Of a stretch of DNA of 6,642 nucleotides, positions 1-6,376 are shown piece after piece. The DNA lies in contig JAGLGH010000347.1 in assembly GCA_023144115.1 (NCBI GenBank), forward strand, positions 1 to 6,642, given 5' to 3'. Numbering within the stretch: position 1 is the first letter of the stretch; each line of letters opens with the position of its first letter. A model generated the notes under the pieces. That model was not told the origin of the DNA. It made no database searches and saw nothing but the letters and a program-made list of their open reading frames with translations. Source of the stretch: Nanobdellota archaeon. GTDB lineage: Archaea > Nanobdellota > Nanobdellia > Woesearchaeales > JAGLGH01. The translations under genes and the position numbers were made by a program.

Positions 1-259
1 GATGTTTAAAGATATTATTTCTAACATGAAAAAGCTGCATAAGGCAGGGCTTGTACATGCTGATCTCAGCGGGTTCAATATCCTGAACATGAACAAGAGA
101 CCAGTGTTCATAGATTTCTCGCAGGCAACTCCTACCAATAGCATGAGAAGTATGGAATATCTTAAAAGAGATATAAAAAATATCTGTGTGTTATTCAGGA
201 AGAATGGAGTGGATGCTGATGAAGAGGAAGTGTTTAAGCAGATAGTTAAGCGGGGTTAA
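1..259 (+). CDS. RIO1-type serine/threonine protein kinase, C-terminal fragment
   Basis: This is the last 85 residues of a kinase-like protein whose beginning lies upstream of the window; the reading frame starts at base 2, and the ATG there need not be the true start. The catalytic loop reads HADLSGFNIL (H19, D21, S23 and N26 of the visible part), the RIO form of the kinase HxDxxxxN loop. It is followed by the metal-binding strand FIDFSQ with D38, which corresponds to the IDxSQ of RIO1. The tail EYLKRDIKNICVLFRKNGVD matches the conserved RIO1 ending with an RRDI-like element. RIO1 proteins are atypical kinases/ATPases that act in late maturation of the small ribosomal subunit; that role is family knowledge. 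Bases 260-279 separate it from the convergent ABC operon. RIO1 rather than RIO2 is favoured by the IDxSQ and RDI elements. Confidence 0.88.
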   Translation, partial: MFKDIISNMKKLHKAGLVHADLSGFNILNMNKRPVFIDFSQATPTNSMRSMEYLKRDIKNICVLFRKNGVDADEEEVFKQIVKRG

Positions 260-300
260 TACATAAGTTTTAAATTTAATTATTTCTTATATATCCTTTT
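260..300. terminator. Convergent transcription end region with short T tracts
   Basis: The RIO1-like gene and the ABC-2 operon converge here with a 20-base gap. On the plus strand the kinase stop codon is followed by short T tracts (TTTT at 268-271, more T-rich sequence, and TTTT at 297-300). That would fit archaeal U-tract termination without a strong hairpin. On the minus strand I see no T run of five or more directly after the ATPase stop. The call is weak and rests on gene orientation and base composition only. Confidence 0.3.
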
Positions 301-1260
301 AATTACGTCAACAATAGGCGGCTCCCGAATATCTAAATCTTTGATTCTTTTGCCCATCCTTATACGCTTGATTATTTCATCAAGATATTCTTTATAGGTA
401 TTTACCTCGAGCCTTACAATATAATCTGATATAATCTTTTTTATCCTTACACCTTTGAGTTTCTTAAGTTTTTTTAAATTAATCTTTTCATAAAAGCTGA
501 TAGTGATGTATTTTTTCCTGCTTATTTTTAGTTTTTTAATTTTATCATCAAACACTATGTCTCCTTTGTTAATGATTATGACTTTATTGCATAAATTTTC
601 AATGTCTTCAAGGTCATGGCTTGTAATAATAACTGTAACCCTCTGCTCTTTATTTATCTCTCTGATAAAATTCCTAATAGTGCCTTTTGCAATAATATCT
701 AAGCCTATGGTTGGCTCATCAAGGAATATGATCTTTGGCTGATGCAGCATTGCCATCACAAACTCGCATCTCATTCTTTCACCTAAAGAAAGCTGCCTTG
801 TAGGGCGTTTTATTATATCCTCAATATGAAGCATCTTTATGAATTTTTTTAATTGTTCCTGAAACGCATCTTCATTAATCTTATAAATCGCTTTTTGAAA
901 ATAAAATGCATCCAAGGGTGGCAAATCCCAAAATAATTGCGACTTCTGTCCAAATACTGCCCCAATATGACTTACATATTTTTTCCTATCTTTCCAGGGA
1001 GTAAATCCCATTATGTTTACATTTCCTGAATCAGGATATAAAATTCCAGAAAGAATCTTAAGCGCTGTTGATTTTCCTGCCCCATTTGGGCCCAAAAAAC
1101 CGACAATATCTCCTTTTTTTACAGAGAAATCAATTCCTTTCAATGCTCTAAAAACTTTTTTCCTGCGCTTGAACAGCGATTTTACTGCTTCCAAAAAACC
1201 TTCTCCCCTTTCATAGGCAGTATATTCTTTTTTTAGTTGTTCTACTTTGATTATTGTCAT
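280..1260 (-). CDS. ABC-2 exporter ATPase subunit, COG4586-like (DUF990-type system)
   Basis: This is a 326-residue cytoplasmic ATPase that should power export through the two permeases encoded just upstream. From the chosen start, Walker A is GPNGAGKST (57-65), the Q-loop glutamine is Q105, the signature is LSLGERMR (157-164), Walker B is IIFLDEP (177-183), the D-loop is GLD (186-188) and the H-loop histidine is H215. All catalytic elements are present. Three features point to the COG4586 subfamily: an N-terminal insert (EGFLEAVKSLFKRR) before the first core strand, WDLPPLDAF after the Q-loop, and the closing REPPIVDVIKRIY. Residues 225-326 form a lysine-rich accessory domain. An ATG 45 bases upstream gives a longer reading, but ATG 1260 has AGGTGGA five bases before it and lies 2 bases after the permease stop, so it is preferred. 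The transported substrate is unknown; a cyanobacterial DUF990 system has been linked to viologen export. Confidence 0.93.
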   Translation of the reverse strand: MTIIKVEQLKKEYTAYERGEGFLEAVKSLFKRRKKVFRALKGIDFSVKKGDIVGFLGPNGAGKSTALKILSGILYPDSGNVNIMGFTPWKDRKKYVSHIGAVFGQKSQLFWDLPPLDAFYFQKAIYKINEDAFQEQLKKFIKMLHIEDIIKRPTRQLSLGERMRCEFVMAMLHQPKIIFLDEPTIGLDIIAKGTIRNFIREINKEQRVTVIITSHDLEDIENLCNKVIIINKGDIVFDDKIKKLKISRKKYITISFYEKINLKKLKKLKGVRIKKIISDYIVRLEVNTYKEYLDEIIKRIRMGKRIKDLDIREPPIVDVIKRIYKK

Positions 1261-1262
1261 AA

Positions 1263-2045
1263 TTATCCACCTGCGCTTGCATATCTTCTTATTGTAGCAA
1301 ACCAAATCTTTAATGATATAAAAATTAATAAGATTATAGAGACTGAAGCAAAGACCATATCAATTGAAAGCCTGCCAAGCAGCGCATTAGCAGGAAAGAC
1401 GGCAATGATAAAAATAGGGATCAATGTTGTGAATAAAGTCCCAAACGCTTTTGGATAAATTGATTTGGGATACCTGCCTACCAGCTCAAAAATATCCATC
1501 ACCTCATATATGCGAAATGTTCGTATAAAACGAAAAACAAAACTTGACGCTAAAAGTGCAATAATAAAGTAAAACCCAACACCAAGTATCATTAGCGCAA
1601 TCATAAGTCCAATTCCCACTAATGTAATTCCATTGATATGGCTTAATGCATATGTTGTTATTAATAATCCACCAATAAACTTAGCTATATCTTCTGCATC
1701 AAAGGATTCACAAATAAACATTAGCAAAGTATTTCGCGGCTTTAGTAAGACTATATCAAATTCTCCCCTCATCAAAGTAACATTGCTGTTCCAGATTATG
1801 CCTGCAAATGAAAAAAAGCTAAATCCCTTTACAGTTAATAAAATTCCCTGGACAAGCAATACTTCATAAAATGTCCAGCCAGGAAATCCCTCGCTGTTAA
1901 AATAGATAATAAATATTAATAAAGGTCCAATTAATTCCAGAATAAACATTGCAATTAGAGATATAAAATATTCTCCCCTATAAGCCATTCTTCGGGCAAT
2001 CTGAAGTTTTGCAGACTTAAACCAGAGCTTAAGAAATGACCTCAT
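1263..2045 (-). CDS. ABC-2 exporter permease, DUF990 / ABC2_membrane_6 family (second permease)
   Basis: This is a 260-residue integral membrane protein with about six hydrophobic segments (roughly 28-49, 62-82, 121-138, 140-170, 201-221 and 228-250). It probably forms one half of the membrane channel. Family marks are the N-terminal AYRGEYF, the RGEFDIVLLKPRN element after the second helix (93-105), and GRYPKSIYP (190-198) before a segment containing IPI and FPAN. This pattern is typical of PF06182 permeases (COG3694/COG4587 type). The start ATG overlaps the TGA of the preceding permease as ATGA, and the stop lies 2 bases before the ATPase start, so translation of the three genes is probably coupled. 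A GGAG sits only one base before the ATG, so initiation likely depends on coupling. Which COG it belongs to cannot be settled by eye. Confidence 0.88.
   Translation of the reverse strand: MRSFLKLWFKSAKLQIARRMAYRGEYFISLIAMFILELIGPLLIFIIYFNSEGFPGWTFYEVLLVQGILLTVKGFSFFSFAGIIWNSNVTLMRGEFDIVLLKPRNTLLMFICESFDAEDIAKFIGGLLITTYALSHINGITLVGIGLMIALMILGVGFYFIIALLASSFVFRFIRTFRIYEVMDIFELVGRYPKSIYPKAFGTLFTTLIPIFIIAVFPANALLGRLSIDMVFASVSIILLIFISLKIWFATIRRYASAGG
1266..1272 (-). promoter_or_regulatory. Ribosome binding site of the ATPase gene
   Basis: AGGTGGA is read on the minus strand, with five bases between it and ATG 1260. It lies inside the last codons of the preceding permease. It decides the ATPase start against the ATG at 1305, and it supports coupled translation across the two genes. 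Confidence 0.8.
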
Positions 2046-2848
2046 GCTCCAACCCCGCTAAATCTTCTAATTGCTTTTTTCCATACAAAACAAGCAAAAA
2101 GGATGAGGATAAAGCACCATAACAACTGGATCAATAATTGGAAATATACAGTATTCGTGAATCCAGATTCAAAACCTGTTGAATATTTTCCCAGGTACAT
2201 ATTTACAGGCACAAAAATAAGGTATTTGAAAGGAAGAAAAGAGAGTATTTTTTCAATTGTGGGTGGTAATAAGTTAAGAGGGAAAAACAATCCTGAAGCA
2301 AATTGTATAGCAAAGTCTAAAATCCATGCTAATGATCTTATGTTGATCAGCCAAAAAGCCATCATGCCTATCAAAAGATATATTACATATGAGCTTACAA
2401 ATGCAATCCCTACAGAAATAAGAAAAAAGCCTATCTTCCCCATTACAAGATACTCCTTAAAAAATAAGATGAAGATAATCATTATAGGCAATATCTCTAT
2501 TAGAATTGCAAAGAACCTTCTTGCAATCTTTTTCATAAATTCAAGCACAGGGAAATTAACTGGCTTGAGCAGATATATCAGAAAGTCCCCTTTTTTTATC
2601 TCTTTTTCCAAAGTCTTTTCTACATCATTAAAAATTGCTATAAAAACAAATGTTGAAATCATAAAATATGTGATAAGATTTGACAGAGTATATCCCTGTA
2701 TTACATCTGCTTGATTTGCCCCATATACAGCAGACCAGATAAATACAAGAATAAAGAATCGCATAGGAACCACAAATACGCTAATCAGATATTCTGCCCT
2801 GTATGCTAAACTCTCTTTCCAGTAAGTTTTTAAGATATTTAACTTCAT
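2042..2848 (-). CDS. ABC-2 exporter permease, DUF990 / ABC2_membrane_6 family (first permease, operon leader)
   Basis: This is a 268-residue membrane protein, partner of the permease encoded next, with which it should form the transport channel. Hydrophobic segments lie near 20-41, 56-75, 112-131, 140-168, 172-192 and 236-257. The family patterns are AYRAEY near the N-terminus, KKGDFLIYLLKPVN (85-98), SGLFFPLNLLPP (185-196) and PFKYLIFVPVNMYLGK (206-221); the last two are characteristic of PF06182. An upstream ATG at 2893 would add 15 residues, but it lies upstream of a TATA-like box centred near 2876. ATG 2848 is about 28 bases downstream of that box and begins the protein just where the family usually starts (MKLNILKTYW). 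No good SD sequence precedes it, so the mRNA may be leaderless. It heads the three-gene operon. Confidence 0.88.
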   Translation of the reverse strand: MKLNILKTYWKESLAYRAEYLISVFVVPMRFFILVFIWSAVYGANQADVIQGYTLSNLITYFMISTFVFIAIFNDVEKTLEKEIKKGDFLIYLLKPVNFPVLEFMKKIARRFFAILIEILPIMIIFILFFKEYLVMGKIGFFLISVGIAFVSSYVIYLLIGMMAFWLINIRSLAWILDFAIQFASGLFFPLNLLPPTIEKILSFLPFKYLIFVPVNMYLGKYSTGFESGFTNTVYFQLLIQLLWCFILILFACFVWKKAIRRFSGVGA

Positions 2849-2871
2849 AATGTCTCTATTTAATATGAGCT

Positions 2872-2881
2872 TATTTAAATA
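2872..2881 (-). promoter_or_regulatory. TATA-like box of the ABC-2 operon
   Basis: TATTTAAATA, a self-complementary TATA-like box, is centred about 28 bases upstream of ATG 2848. Archaeal transcription usually starts some 25 bases after the box centre, which would place the 5' end at or within a few bases of the ATG. The mRNA would then be nearly leaderless, consistent with the missing SD sequence. Confidence 0.6.
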
Positions 2882-2888
2882 TTTATGC

Positions 2889-2939
2889 GACATAGTGTCA
2901 AAAAAGAAAGATTAATAAGACATAGATTGAACATAAGAC
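2889..2939. repeat. Short repeated motifs between the divergent TATA boxes
   Basis: GACATAG occurs at 2889-2895 and again at 2919-2925, exactly 30 bases apart (close to three helical turns). The first copy is part of an interrupted palindrome, GACA-TAG-TGTC (2889-2899). ATAAGAC occurs at 2915-2921 and 2933-2939. The motifs lie between the two divergent promoters and could be operator half-sites, but they are short and the region is AT-rich. Confidence 0.35.
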
Positions 2940-2949
2940 TTTCAAAACA

Positions 2950-2960
2950 TATATAAATAA
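2950..2960 (+). promoter_or_regulatory. TATA-like box of the MFS gene
   Basis: TATATAAATAA lies with its core centred about 27 bases before ATG 2981, preceded by an A-rich TCAAAACA that could act as a BRE. The bases just before the ATG (TAACTGATAT) hold no SD sequence, so a leaderless transcript is likely. Confidence 0.65.
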
Positions 2961-2980
2961 ATAAACAAAATAACTGATAT

Positions 2981-4183
2981 ATGTCTTTAGATAACTTTGA
3001 ATTTAAAGTAAAATCATTATTTTATGGGATGGAATTTACGAATGGTATTCGTAGAGAATTAGTAGGGGCTTTAGCAATTATTTATTTTCTATCTTTAGGT
3101 CATAATTTGGTTGCAATTACTACTATGTTTGCAGTTTCAAGAATTTTAATGACTTTATTTGAATTTCCTTCAGGAGCTTTTGCAGATTATTATTCAAGAA
3201 AAAAATCCATATTGATTTCATTTGGACTAATGAGTATTGCTTTTTTGGGGATTTACTTTTTTCAAAATTTCTGGTTAATTGTAATCTTTTTCATATTGCA
3301 TGATATTGCTTGGACTTTTCAATCTGGAACGACAACTGCATGGGTAATTGATACTTTAAAATATGGTGAACATTTGAAGAAACTTGCTTCTTTATTTGCT
3401 AGATTTTTCTTTTTTGAAAAAACAGGCGCAATAGTTGGAGGTATTATTGGAGTGGTAATTATTGCAATTAATTTTAAATTTATTTGGTTAGTAATCGCAA
3501 TATTTAATTTTTTTACATTTTTAATTATTCTTAAGTATATGGAAGAAATAAATTTCAAACCTAAAAAATTAGATTCAAAAATACTTTTACAAACATTTAT
3601 TCATGCAAAGGATTCAATTAAATTTTTACTTCATAAACATAATGGACAAATTAAAGGATTAGCAATTGCGATTTTTTTTGGAACCCTTGCTATTGATGGA
3701 TTTTTTATTGAAATACCTTTGATTTTTAATCAAATTTTAGGATTATCTCCAGCATACATTGCAGGAATCTATTCTATTGTTGGATTCTTTGCTTTAATCG
3801 CCCCATTTATTGGAGAAAAATTAGTACATAAGTTTGATTCAAAAAAACCATTATTCTTTATATTCACAGGGATTTTTTTATTTATGGTGTGTTTTGCATT
3901 ATCAAAAAATATTTTTCTAAGTATATCAATAATTGTTTTATTTAGTATTTTTGAAACAACATTTATCACAATTCATGATTCAGCAGTTCAACGTGCAATC
4001 CCATCAAAAAGCAGAGCAACTCTGGGATCTGCTATGAATGTTATTTGGGCAATTGCAAATTCATTATCTGTATTTTTAGTAGGTATAGGCATTAATTATT
4101 TAGGATTAATTAATACAACTATAATTAGTAGCATAATTGCCTTATTGACTGCTTTTGTCTATTTGTTCAGTTTAAAATATTAA
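2981..4183 (+). CDS. MFS family transporter, 12 predicted helices
   Basis: This 400-residue protein should be a secondary transporter in the cell membrane, most likely an exporter. Twelve hydrophobic segments can be placed (about 24-44, 47-67, 75-95, 97-118, 142-162, 165-185, 225-245, 257-277, 289-307, 310-331, 352-372 and 375-397), with a charged central loop near 188-222. MFS motif A is seen between helices 2 and 3 as PSGAFADYYSRKKS (63-76; G65, D69, R73 and K74 are the key residues). In the second half, QRAIPSKSRATLGSAMN (337-353) resembles the loop found in many drug-efflux type MFS members. Length and architecture are normal for the family. The gene is visibly more AT-rich than its neighbours (several 60-base lines have 15-25% G+C, against about 33-37% in nearby genes), which may indicate separate acquisition. 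It diverges from the ABC-2 operon. The substrate cannot be told. Confidence 0.9.
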   Translation: MSLDNFEFKVKSLFYGMEFTNGIRRELVGALAIIYFLSLGHNLVAITTMFAVSRILMTLFEFPSGAFADYYSRKKSILISFGLMSIAFLGIYFFQNFWLIVIFFILHDIAWTFQSGTTTAWVIDTLKYGEHLKKLASLFARFFFFEKTGAIVGGIIGVVIIAINFKFIWLVIAIFNFFTFLIILKYMEEINFKPKKLDSKILLQTFIHAKDSIKFLLHKHNGQIKGLAIAIFFGTLAIDGFFIEIPLIFNQILGLSPAYIAGIYSIVGFFALIAPFIGEKLVHKFDSKKPLFFIFTGIFLFMVCFALSKNIFLSISIIVLFSIFETTFITIHDSAVQRAIPSKSRATLGSAMNVIWAIANSLSVFLVGIGINYLGLINTTIISSIIALLTAFVYLFSLKY

Positions 4184-4202
4184 TGCCCACTCTTTTAGAA
4201 TT

Positions 4203-4224
4203 CCTTAAGTAGACCTTAAGTAGA
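4203..4224. repeat. Perfect 11-bp tandem repeat, two copies
   Basis: CCTTAAGTAGA occurs twice head to tail (4203-4213 and 4214-4224) in the gap between the convergent MFS and radical SAM genes. Each copy contains the palindrome CTTAAG. It could be a replication-slippage duplication or a protein-binding site. No further copies are seen in the window. Confidence 0.8.
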
Positions 4225-4285
4225 AATGTTATATTAGTTAAGTAATTCAAAAATTATTCTATCAGTGGGTTGTCTTGCAGACTCT

Positions 4286-5437
4286 TCAATATATTCTCCA
4301 GGCATAATCCCCTTTGAAAGACCTCTTGCTTAACTCTTTTTCAAACTCTTTTCTAGTCATTTCATTTACACTGAACTGGCTGTTTTTACAAGAATCAAGT
4401 TTGGCCTTATTTACTTTATATCCTCCAGGTTTCACTTCCCCGCACTGATAGGTATAAATATCCTGATCTACAATATTTCTTAAATTTAATTCTGGTGTCT
4501 CCCTTGTCTGTAACCATCTTGCAATCTTAGGCTCTGCCACTTTATAAACCATTAATGCTAATTCATATTGCCTATCATTAACTTCATTATTAGTATGCAG
4601 AGTCTTTCCGGCAATAGATTTTAATCTGGGAGTTCCAAAAACAAATGGAGAAGTATGATATTCCTTTTTTAAATATCGCGCTTTTGCAATCTGCATCAGA
4701 ACATCATATCTATAATCAGCCAATCCAAATAAGCACCCTGTCGCTACCTGAAGTCCTGCCTGAATTGCCATATCATGATTATCAATTCTTTTTTCAAATC
4801 CTGATTTTCTTATGCTATTCCCATGCCATTTTTTATATCTGTCTTTGTCCAGTGTTTCATCCCATTGCACCATAGCCCAAAGACCTGCCTCTTTTAAAAA
4901 TTCGTAATCCCCTTTTGAAAGATAGCCTGAGCATAGTAAAATACCAGAACCCTTTTCCTGATTTAATAATTCCCTTGTTTTAGTGATATATTCACTTAAT
5001 TTTTGTGGTGTGAATAAAGGATCTGTAGCTAATGTAAACTCTATAACCCGATTCCCAATAGCTAATACTTCTTGTAATTCTTCATCTAAATCAGGCAAAC
5101 TTAATCTTGTTCTCTGTACATCAGTCCTTATTGCTGAATAATTACAATATCCGCATGTATTAACACAATAGCTTGAAAGATAGACTGGGGCGATATACCT
5201 CAATGTGTTTGTTTTTTTCCTGAATTCAGAATAGATATGATTCCTTATTAAAGCAAATTGTTCATCTGTTTCTTGCTGTTTTCCAACTTCTAATAATGAG
5301 GCTAACTCTTTGAGTGAAGCTCTTTTATACTTACTTTTTTCAAGGATGTCTTTAGTTTCCAGGATATCTGGAAGAGTAGTAGATCTTAATATTTCCCTGA
5401 TTTTATTGTCTATCTTATCATAATTTTGACTGAACAT
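4286..5437 (-). CDS. Radical SAM enzyme of the ThiH/HydG (aromatic amino acid lyase-like) family
   Basis: This 383-residue protein should bind a [4Fe-4S] cluster and SAM to make a 5'-deoxyadenosyl radical. The cluster motif is CVNTCGYC (C91, C95, C98), preceded by PVYLSSY as in ThiH and HydG. Further family marks are RYKKWHG (200-206), the GCLFGLADYRYD block (234-245), TPRLKSIAG (269-277) and TRETPELNLRN followed by PGGY (311-321, 337-340). Family members cleave tyrosine or tryptophan side chains. The substrate-side motifs differ: the HxxGPKSDYxxR stretch is degenerate, and the usual AGS before PGGY reads CGE (332-334). The C-terminal CX2C cluster of HydG is absent. ATG 5437 is chosen because AAGGAG lies seven bases upstream; ATG 5485 would run far into the preceding gene. 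It overlaps the methyltransferase gene by 20 bases. Thiamine-pathway ThiH is possible, but no thi genes are visible. Confidence 0.85.
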   Translation of the reverse strand: MFSQNYDKIDNKIREILRSTTLPDILETKDILEKSKYKRASLKELASLLEVGKQQETDEQFALIRNHIYSEFRKKTNTLRYIAPVYLSSYCVNTCGYCNYSAIRTDVQRTRLSLPDLDEELQEVLAIGNRVIEFTLATDPLFTPQKLSEYITKTRELLNQEKGSGILLCSGYLSKGDYEFLKEAGLWAMVQWDETLDKDRYKKWHGNSIRKSGFEKRIDNHDMAIQAGLQVATGCLFGLADYRYDVLMQIAKARYLKKEYHTSPFVFGTPRLKSIAGKTLHTNNEVNDRQYELALMVYKVAEPKIARWLQTRETPELNLRNIVDQDIYTYQCGEVKPGGYKVNKAKLDSCKNSQFSVNEMTRKEFEKELSKRSFKGDYAWRIY

Positions 5438-6329
5438 CTTGTTTCTCCTTTTTACAAAGCACTGCAAATGTATGAACTTTTTCATAGAATCTCATAAATT
5501 GAATCTCAAAACCAGATCCTTTTAGCAGTCTTATAAAATCATCTTCTTTCGGCTTATAAGAAGTCAGGCAGGATATCTCTTGTTCATTCGCAGGCTTAAA
5601 GTAAACCTCAACTCTTGATTTTTCTTTATTAAAAATTGTTCTAAATCTGCCTTTATCAGGCTTATATCCTGCTCTTTGTAAACCAACAGAAATTAAACTT
5701 CTTACTTCTGGCAAGTCATAAGTTGAGCATATCTCGCCTCTTTTGTCTTTATCATCTCCTTCTATTGTGATAAATAAATAATCCTGGTCTTGCATAGAAT
5801 CATATAAATTCTCTAAAGTTTGTGGATTTGAAAGAAGAACACCCTGATTTGTAAGCAAAATAAGATTTCTGCCAGCTCCATCCTTTTTTACATCTTTACA
5901 GATTAATTCTAAGTTTGATTCTGCTTCAATATCTGCAATATACCATAATTGATTGATATCAGAAAAATACGAGTTGTTCAGCCTAACAGTGTTGTAAATC
6001 ATCTGTTCACTTATATCAACACCTGTATATACTGCATTACCTTTTAGCATGAATGTTTCAAATAGAATGGGAATCTCTATGCCATCACCAGGTCCAAGAT
6101 GGACTAGATTAACTGGCTGGGCTCCTATAACTGTTTTAATATCAGGAAGACTTCCTTTAAATGCAGTTAATTCTCTTGCACCTAAATCATATTTATTATT
6201 GCTCCTTAACTTATGCCATTTATTTCCTCCTTCTTTAGGATAGCAGAATTTAATAGGGATTGATCTCTGTTGAAGGTATTTTTTCAGATCTTCATTGCTT
6301 GGAATTTTACCGATTCTTTTGAGTTTCAT
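5418..6329 (-). CDS. SAM-dependent methyltransferase, EgtD-like (histidine-specific methyltransferase superfamily)
   Basis: This is a 303-residue soluble protein. The SAM-binding motif I is VHLGPGDG (76-83), followed by the acidic YTGVDIS (101-107) that would bind the ribose. The block NLILLTNQGVLLSNPQTLENL (starting near 155), then DQDYLFITIEGDDKDK (181-196) and a STYDLPEVR element, follows the order found in the EgtD-like family (PF10017), where the middle of the protein reads like LGSTxGN and D.LLIGxD. The end YEKVHTFAVLCKK also fits. EgtD trimethylates the alpha-amino group of histidine, but this protein is divergent and its N-terminal part (1-65) looks unlike EgtD, so the substrate is open. 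ATG 6329 has AGGTGG just upstream. It is the first gene of a pair with the radical SAM enzyme. A different class I methyltransferase family remains possible. Confidence 0.68.
   Translation of the reverse strand: MKLKRIGKIPSNEDLKKYLQQRSIPIKFCYPKEGGNKWHKLRSNNKYDLGARELTAFKGSLPDIKTVIGAQPVNLVHLGPGDGIEIPILFETFMLKGNAVYTGVDISEQMIYNTVRLNNSYFSDINQLWYIADIEAESNLELICKDVKKDGAGRNLILLTNQGVLLSNPQTLENLYDSMQDQDYLFITIEGDDKDKRGEICSTYDLPEVRSLISVGLQRAGYKPDKGRFRTIFNKEKSRVEVYFKPANEQEISCLTSYKPKEDDFIRLLKGSGFEIQFMRFYEKVHTFAVLCKKEKQDVQSKL
5445..5450 (-). promoter_or_regulatory. Ribosome binding site of the radical SAM gene
   Basis: AAGGAG is read on the minus strand, seven bases before ATG 5437, inside the end of the methyltransferase gene. 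It fixes the start at 5437 rather than at the ATG 48 bases upstream and allows re-initiation after the overlapping gene. Confidence 0.85.
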
Positions 6330-6332
6330 ATT

Positions 6333-6339
6333 TCCACCT
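6333..6339 (-). promoter_or_regulatory. Ribosome binding site of the methyltransferase gene
   Basis: AGGTGGA is read on the minus strand, three bases before ATG 6329. It is a strong SD sequence and supports this start; the first gene of this pair is therefore probably translated from a leadered mRNA. Confidence 0.75.
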
Positions 6340-6376
6340 AATTAGTTTTAGCCTTAAGAGTAGTAACAACAATCAA

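Noticed and set aside
2103..2714. 203-codon open reading frame on the plus strand
   Set aside because: It lies wholly opposite the first permease gene, shows no family motif or transmembrane pattern of its own, and is best explained as a shadow of the AT-rich permease.
2849..2893. 15-residue N-terminal extension of the first permease from ATG 2893
   Set aside because: The extension would contain the TATA-like box and matches no family N-terminus; ATG 2848 fits both promoter distance and protein length.
4186..4269. Inverted pair CCCACT (4186-4191) and AGTGGG (4264-4269) as a terminator stem
   Set aside because: Six-base arms with a 72-base loop are too weak, and chance pairs of this size are common.
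4286..5437. Assignment as HydG of [FeFe]-hydrogenase maturation or HcgA of the FeGP cofactor
   Set aside because: The C-terminal cluster cysteines of HydG are missing, the cluster motif is CX3CX2C rather than the CX5CX2C of HcgA, and no hydrogenase-related gene is in the window.
5438..5485. 16-residue N-terminal extension of the radical SAM protein from ATG 5485
   Set aside because: It would overlap the methyltransferase gene by 68 bases, and the strong SD sequence points to ATG 5437.
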